A DNA stretch of 64,000 nucleotides from Pegea sp. RAD2-039 (Eukaryota; Chordata; Thaliacea; Salpida; Salpidae): contig JAQGEQ010000345.1 in NCBI GenBank assembly GCA_034620365.1, positions 248,001 through 312,000 on the forward strand. The letters are read 5' to 3'. Positions within the stretch are counted from its first letter, which is position 1; each line of letters starts with the position of its first letter. The notes below the pieces were generated by a model, which did not search any database, was not told the origin of the DNA, and saw only the letters and a program-made list of their open reading frames with translations. The position numbers were made by a program, and so were the translations under genes. Positions 62,458 through 64,000 of the stretch are shown one piece after another.

Positions 62458-63048
62458 TTACCATATTTTATACTTTCTTTCAAAATCACTAATATCTTCT
62501 TCTTTCTTTTTGACCATTAAATAGTTTTCTCCACCAATAGTATCAAACTTCACTTTCTTTTCTAATAACTCTCTTAATGAACACCTTGGATCTAATTTGG
62601 TCATTTCATAAGTTGAATTATCCTTATACTGAGAGCAGGTTCTGTTTTCAAACAATTGATCTTTTTTTATAAGCTCATATAACTCATCATTACTTGAAGA
62701 GCCACGCATTTCATCAAAAAACTCTTTGCTCATACAAGAAGATTTAAATTCATTGAAACGGTCCTTAGGTCCGCATATTTCTCCAAAACTGTCATCAGTT
62801 TCAGGCAAATCTTTTCCAAATATCACATAATCCTTATCTTCAAACTGCGTTTGATCTTCAGGTAAACCATGGCTATCAGGCTCTTGAGTTTCTGAATATT
62901 CATCTTGTTGATCTGTTTCTTCGGCAGGACCTACAATTGCTCTATAGCATGAAGACACAAAGTTTGTACAAGCTTCTAAACTTGTTTCTTTCACCACTAG
63001 TTCGGAATTTTGATGCAAATGCTTATCATTGTTATGTTTAGTAGACAT
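62458..63048 (-). CDS. Acidic 196-aa protein of unknown function
   Basis: I do not recognise this gene. It is a single open frame on minus of 196 codons starting MSTKHNNDKH. The frame is open a further 11 codons upstream, but a TTTTTTGTAG just before this ATG looks like a splice acceptor, so a 5' UTR intron is likely and this start is preferred. The protein is rich in Glu, Asp, Ser and Lys. It has a central acidic stretch (EETDQQDEYSETQE), a DYVIFGKDLPE segment, several phenylalanine-containing turns, and a C-terminal part (CSLRELLEKKVKFDTIGGEN) that looks folded. Composition is clearly unlike the AT-driven noise around it. No signal peptide or membrane segment is seen. Confidence 0.6.
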   Translation of the reverse strand: MSTKHNNDKHLHQNSELVVKETSLEACTNFVSSCYRAIVGPAEETDQQDEYSETQEPDSHGLPEDQTQFEDKDYVIFGKDLPETDDSFGEICGPKDRFNEFKSSCMSKEFFDEMRGSSSNDELYELIKKDQLFENRTCSQYKDNSTYEMTKLDPRCSLRELLEKKVKFDTIGGENYLMVKKKEEDISDFERKYKIW

Positions 63049-64000
63049 TTTTTTCTCTACAAAAATTAGAATAACACACAAAAAGTAATATTTTCTGAAA
63101 TTATCAGTTCAGTCTTATTAATTAGAAAATAAACATTACCAGGAATATTATGTTTTATAATATCATAAATAAATAGAAATCAATTCAACAAAATTCTTAT
63201 TTGATTTGTAATTTTAATAATGAAACTTATCTAATAATAGTTCACCAAGATTGTTAATAAATAAGATATATTTTTTTAAAACTGATATACTTACTTTTAT
63301 CAGTTTTATAAAGTAGTAAAAATATAAATTTAAATAAGCATCATGACAGAGTTTCGTTAAAAGCTTGCTGAAAATCAGAACTAAATTAACAAATTTTGAA
63401 CAAAAAATATTGAGATCTTAAATGTAGAATTAATTATGATGTCATAATAAATTTCATTTAAAAAAACATAAATGCAATCTTGCAATTTATTTATTGATGA
63501 ATATTATAAAATAATAACAAATTATAGAGATAAAAATATATGACTATTTTTCAGATAAAAATTTATTTGAAATTGTAAAATAATTCAATTTAGATTTTAT
63601 AATTTTACTAGTTTGAAAATCAAAAGTATATTTTAAAAGTTGAAACAAACCAATTATTTATTTGAATAGAGGCAATAGATCTGTTGAACGTAAACAGTTC
63701 CCTATTTTGCTAACAAATTAATAACTAGCTTCAAAGTTAATAATATTTAAAATGGGTGAAGATAAATAAACATAAATTCTCAACAGCAAATTAAAAGAAA
63801 CAATAATTAGTTGAAAATTTTGTAAATGAATCTGAATAAATGAAGCTAAAAAAATAAAATACTCGTAACAAACTTATCACAATTATTTAATAATGTTTTA
63901 TTTCTGAAAGTTGAATACGAAAACCGGTATGACTAGCAACATCTTAAAAGTAAAAAAAAACATTCTGTAAACTTATTTTAATCTTTGATTTTATCTTCAA
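63049..64000. other. AT-rich sequence upstream of the 196-aa gene
   Basis: No gene is seen. It probably contains the 5' UTR exon and promoter of the 196-aa gene, but I cannot place them. Confidence 0.45.

Overview
This window looks like nuclear DNA of an invertebrate animal. It is strongly AT-rich between genes, it carries GT-AG introns that are often only 46-56 nt long, and it encodes animal-type proteins: full-length alpha-spectrin with SH3 and EF-hands, ITFG1/TIP, HMG20, LRR1, NOXRED1, a neuronal calcium sensor and a modular ZP/LDLa/trypsin/CUB protease. I cannot name the species. All multi-exon models were spliced by eye from reading frame, splice signals and remembered family sequences; no search was run.

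Layout. 1-5.8 kb is gene-poor with a LINE tail (3.7-4.0 kb, minus). Two diverged, intronless LRR1 paralogues sit at 5.8-7.0 kb (plus) and 9.0-10.2 kb (minus). 10.2-16.8 kb is AT-rich and holds a 5'-truncated LINE (13.8-14.8 kb). A single-exon HMG20 homologue lies at 16.8-18.0 kb (plus). A run of six minus-strand genes follows: neuronal calcium sensor (19.8-21.2), lysine-rich unknown (22.5-24.2), NOXRED1 (24.7-27.9), 515-aa unknown (29.2-31.9), ZP/LDLa/trypsin/CUB protease (32.9-37.5) and ITFG1/TIP (39.0-42.8). Alpha-spectrin fills 46.8-60.0 kb on plus (46 exons, 2,488 aa). A LINE scrap and a 196-aa single-exon unknown (62.5-63.05 kb, minus) close the window.

The genes do not form one pathway. 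They cover the membrane skeleton (spectrin), calcium sensing, a membrane FG-GAP protein, a secreted protease, chromatin (HMG20) and replication or ubiquitin-ligase adaptors (LRR1).

The most unusual signal is the palindrome TGACGTCA. I count 35 copies in the spectrin gene, in 19 intronic and 16 exonic places and in both stop-free reading frames, plus four copies at 23.6-25.9 kb. I saw none in the remaining AT-rich DNA. Other oddities are two unrelated intronic minisatellites with the same 31-bp period, a 1.5-kb G/T array with a 182-bp higher-order unit splitting the SH3 domain, and a very tight 50-nt intron size class with many +3T donors.
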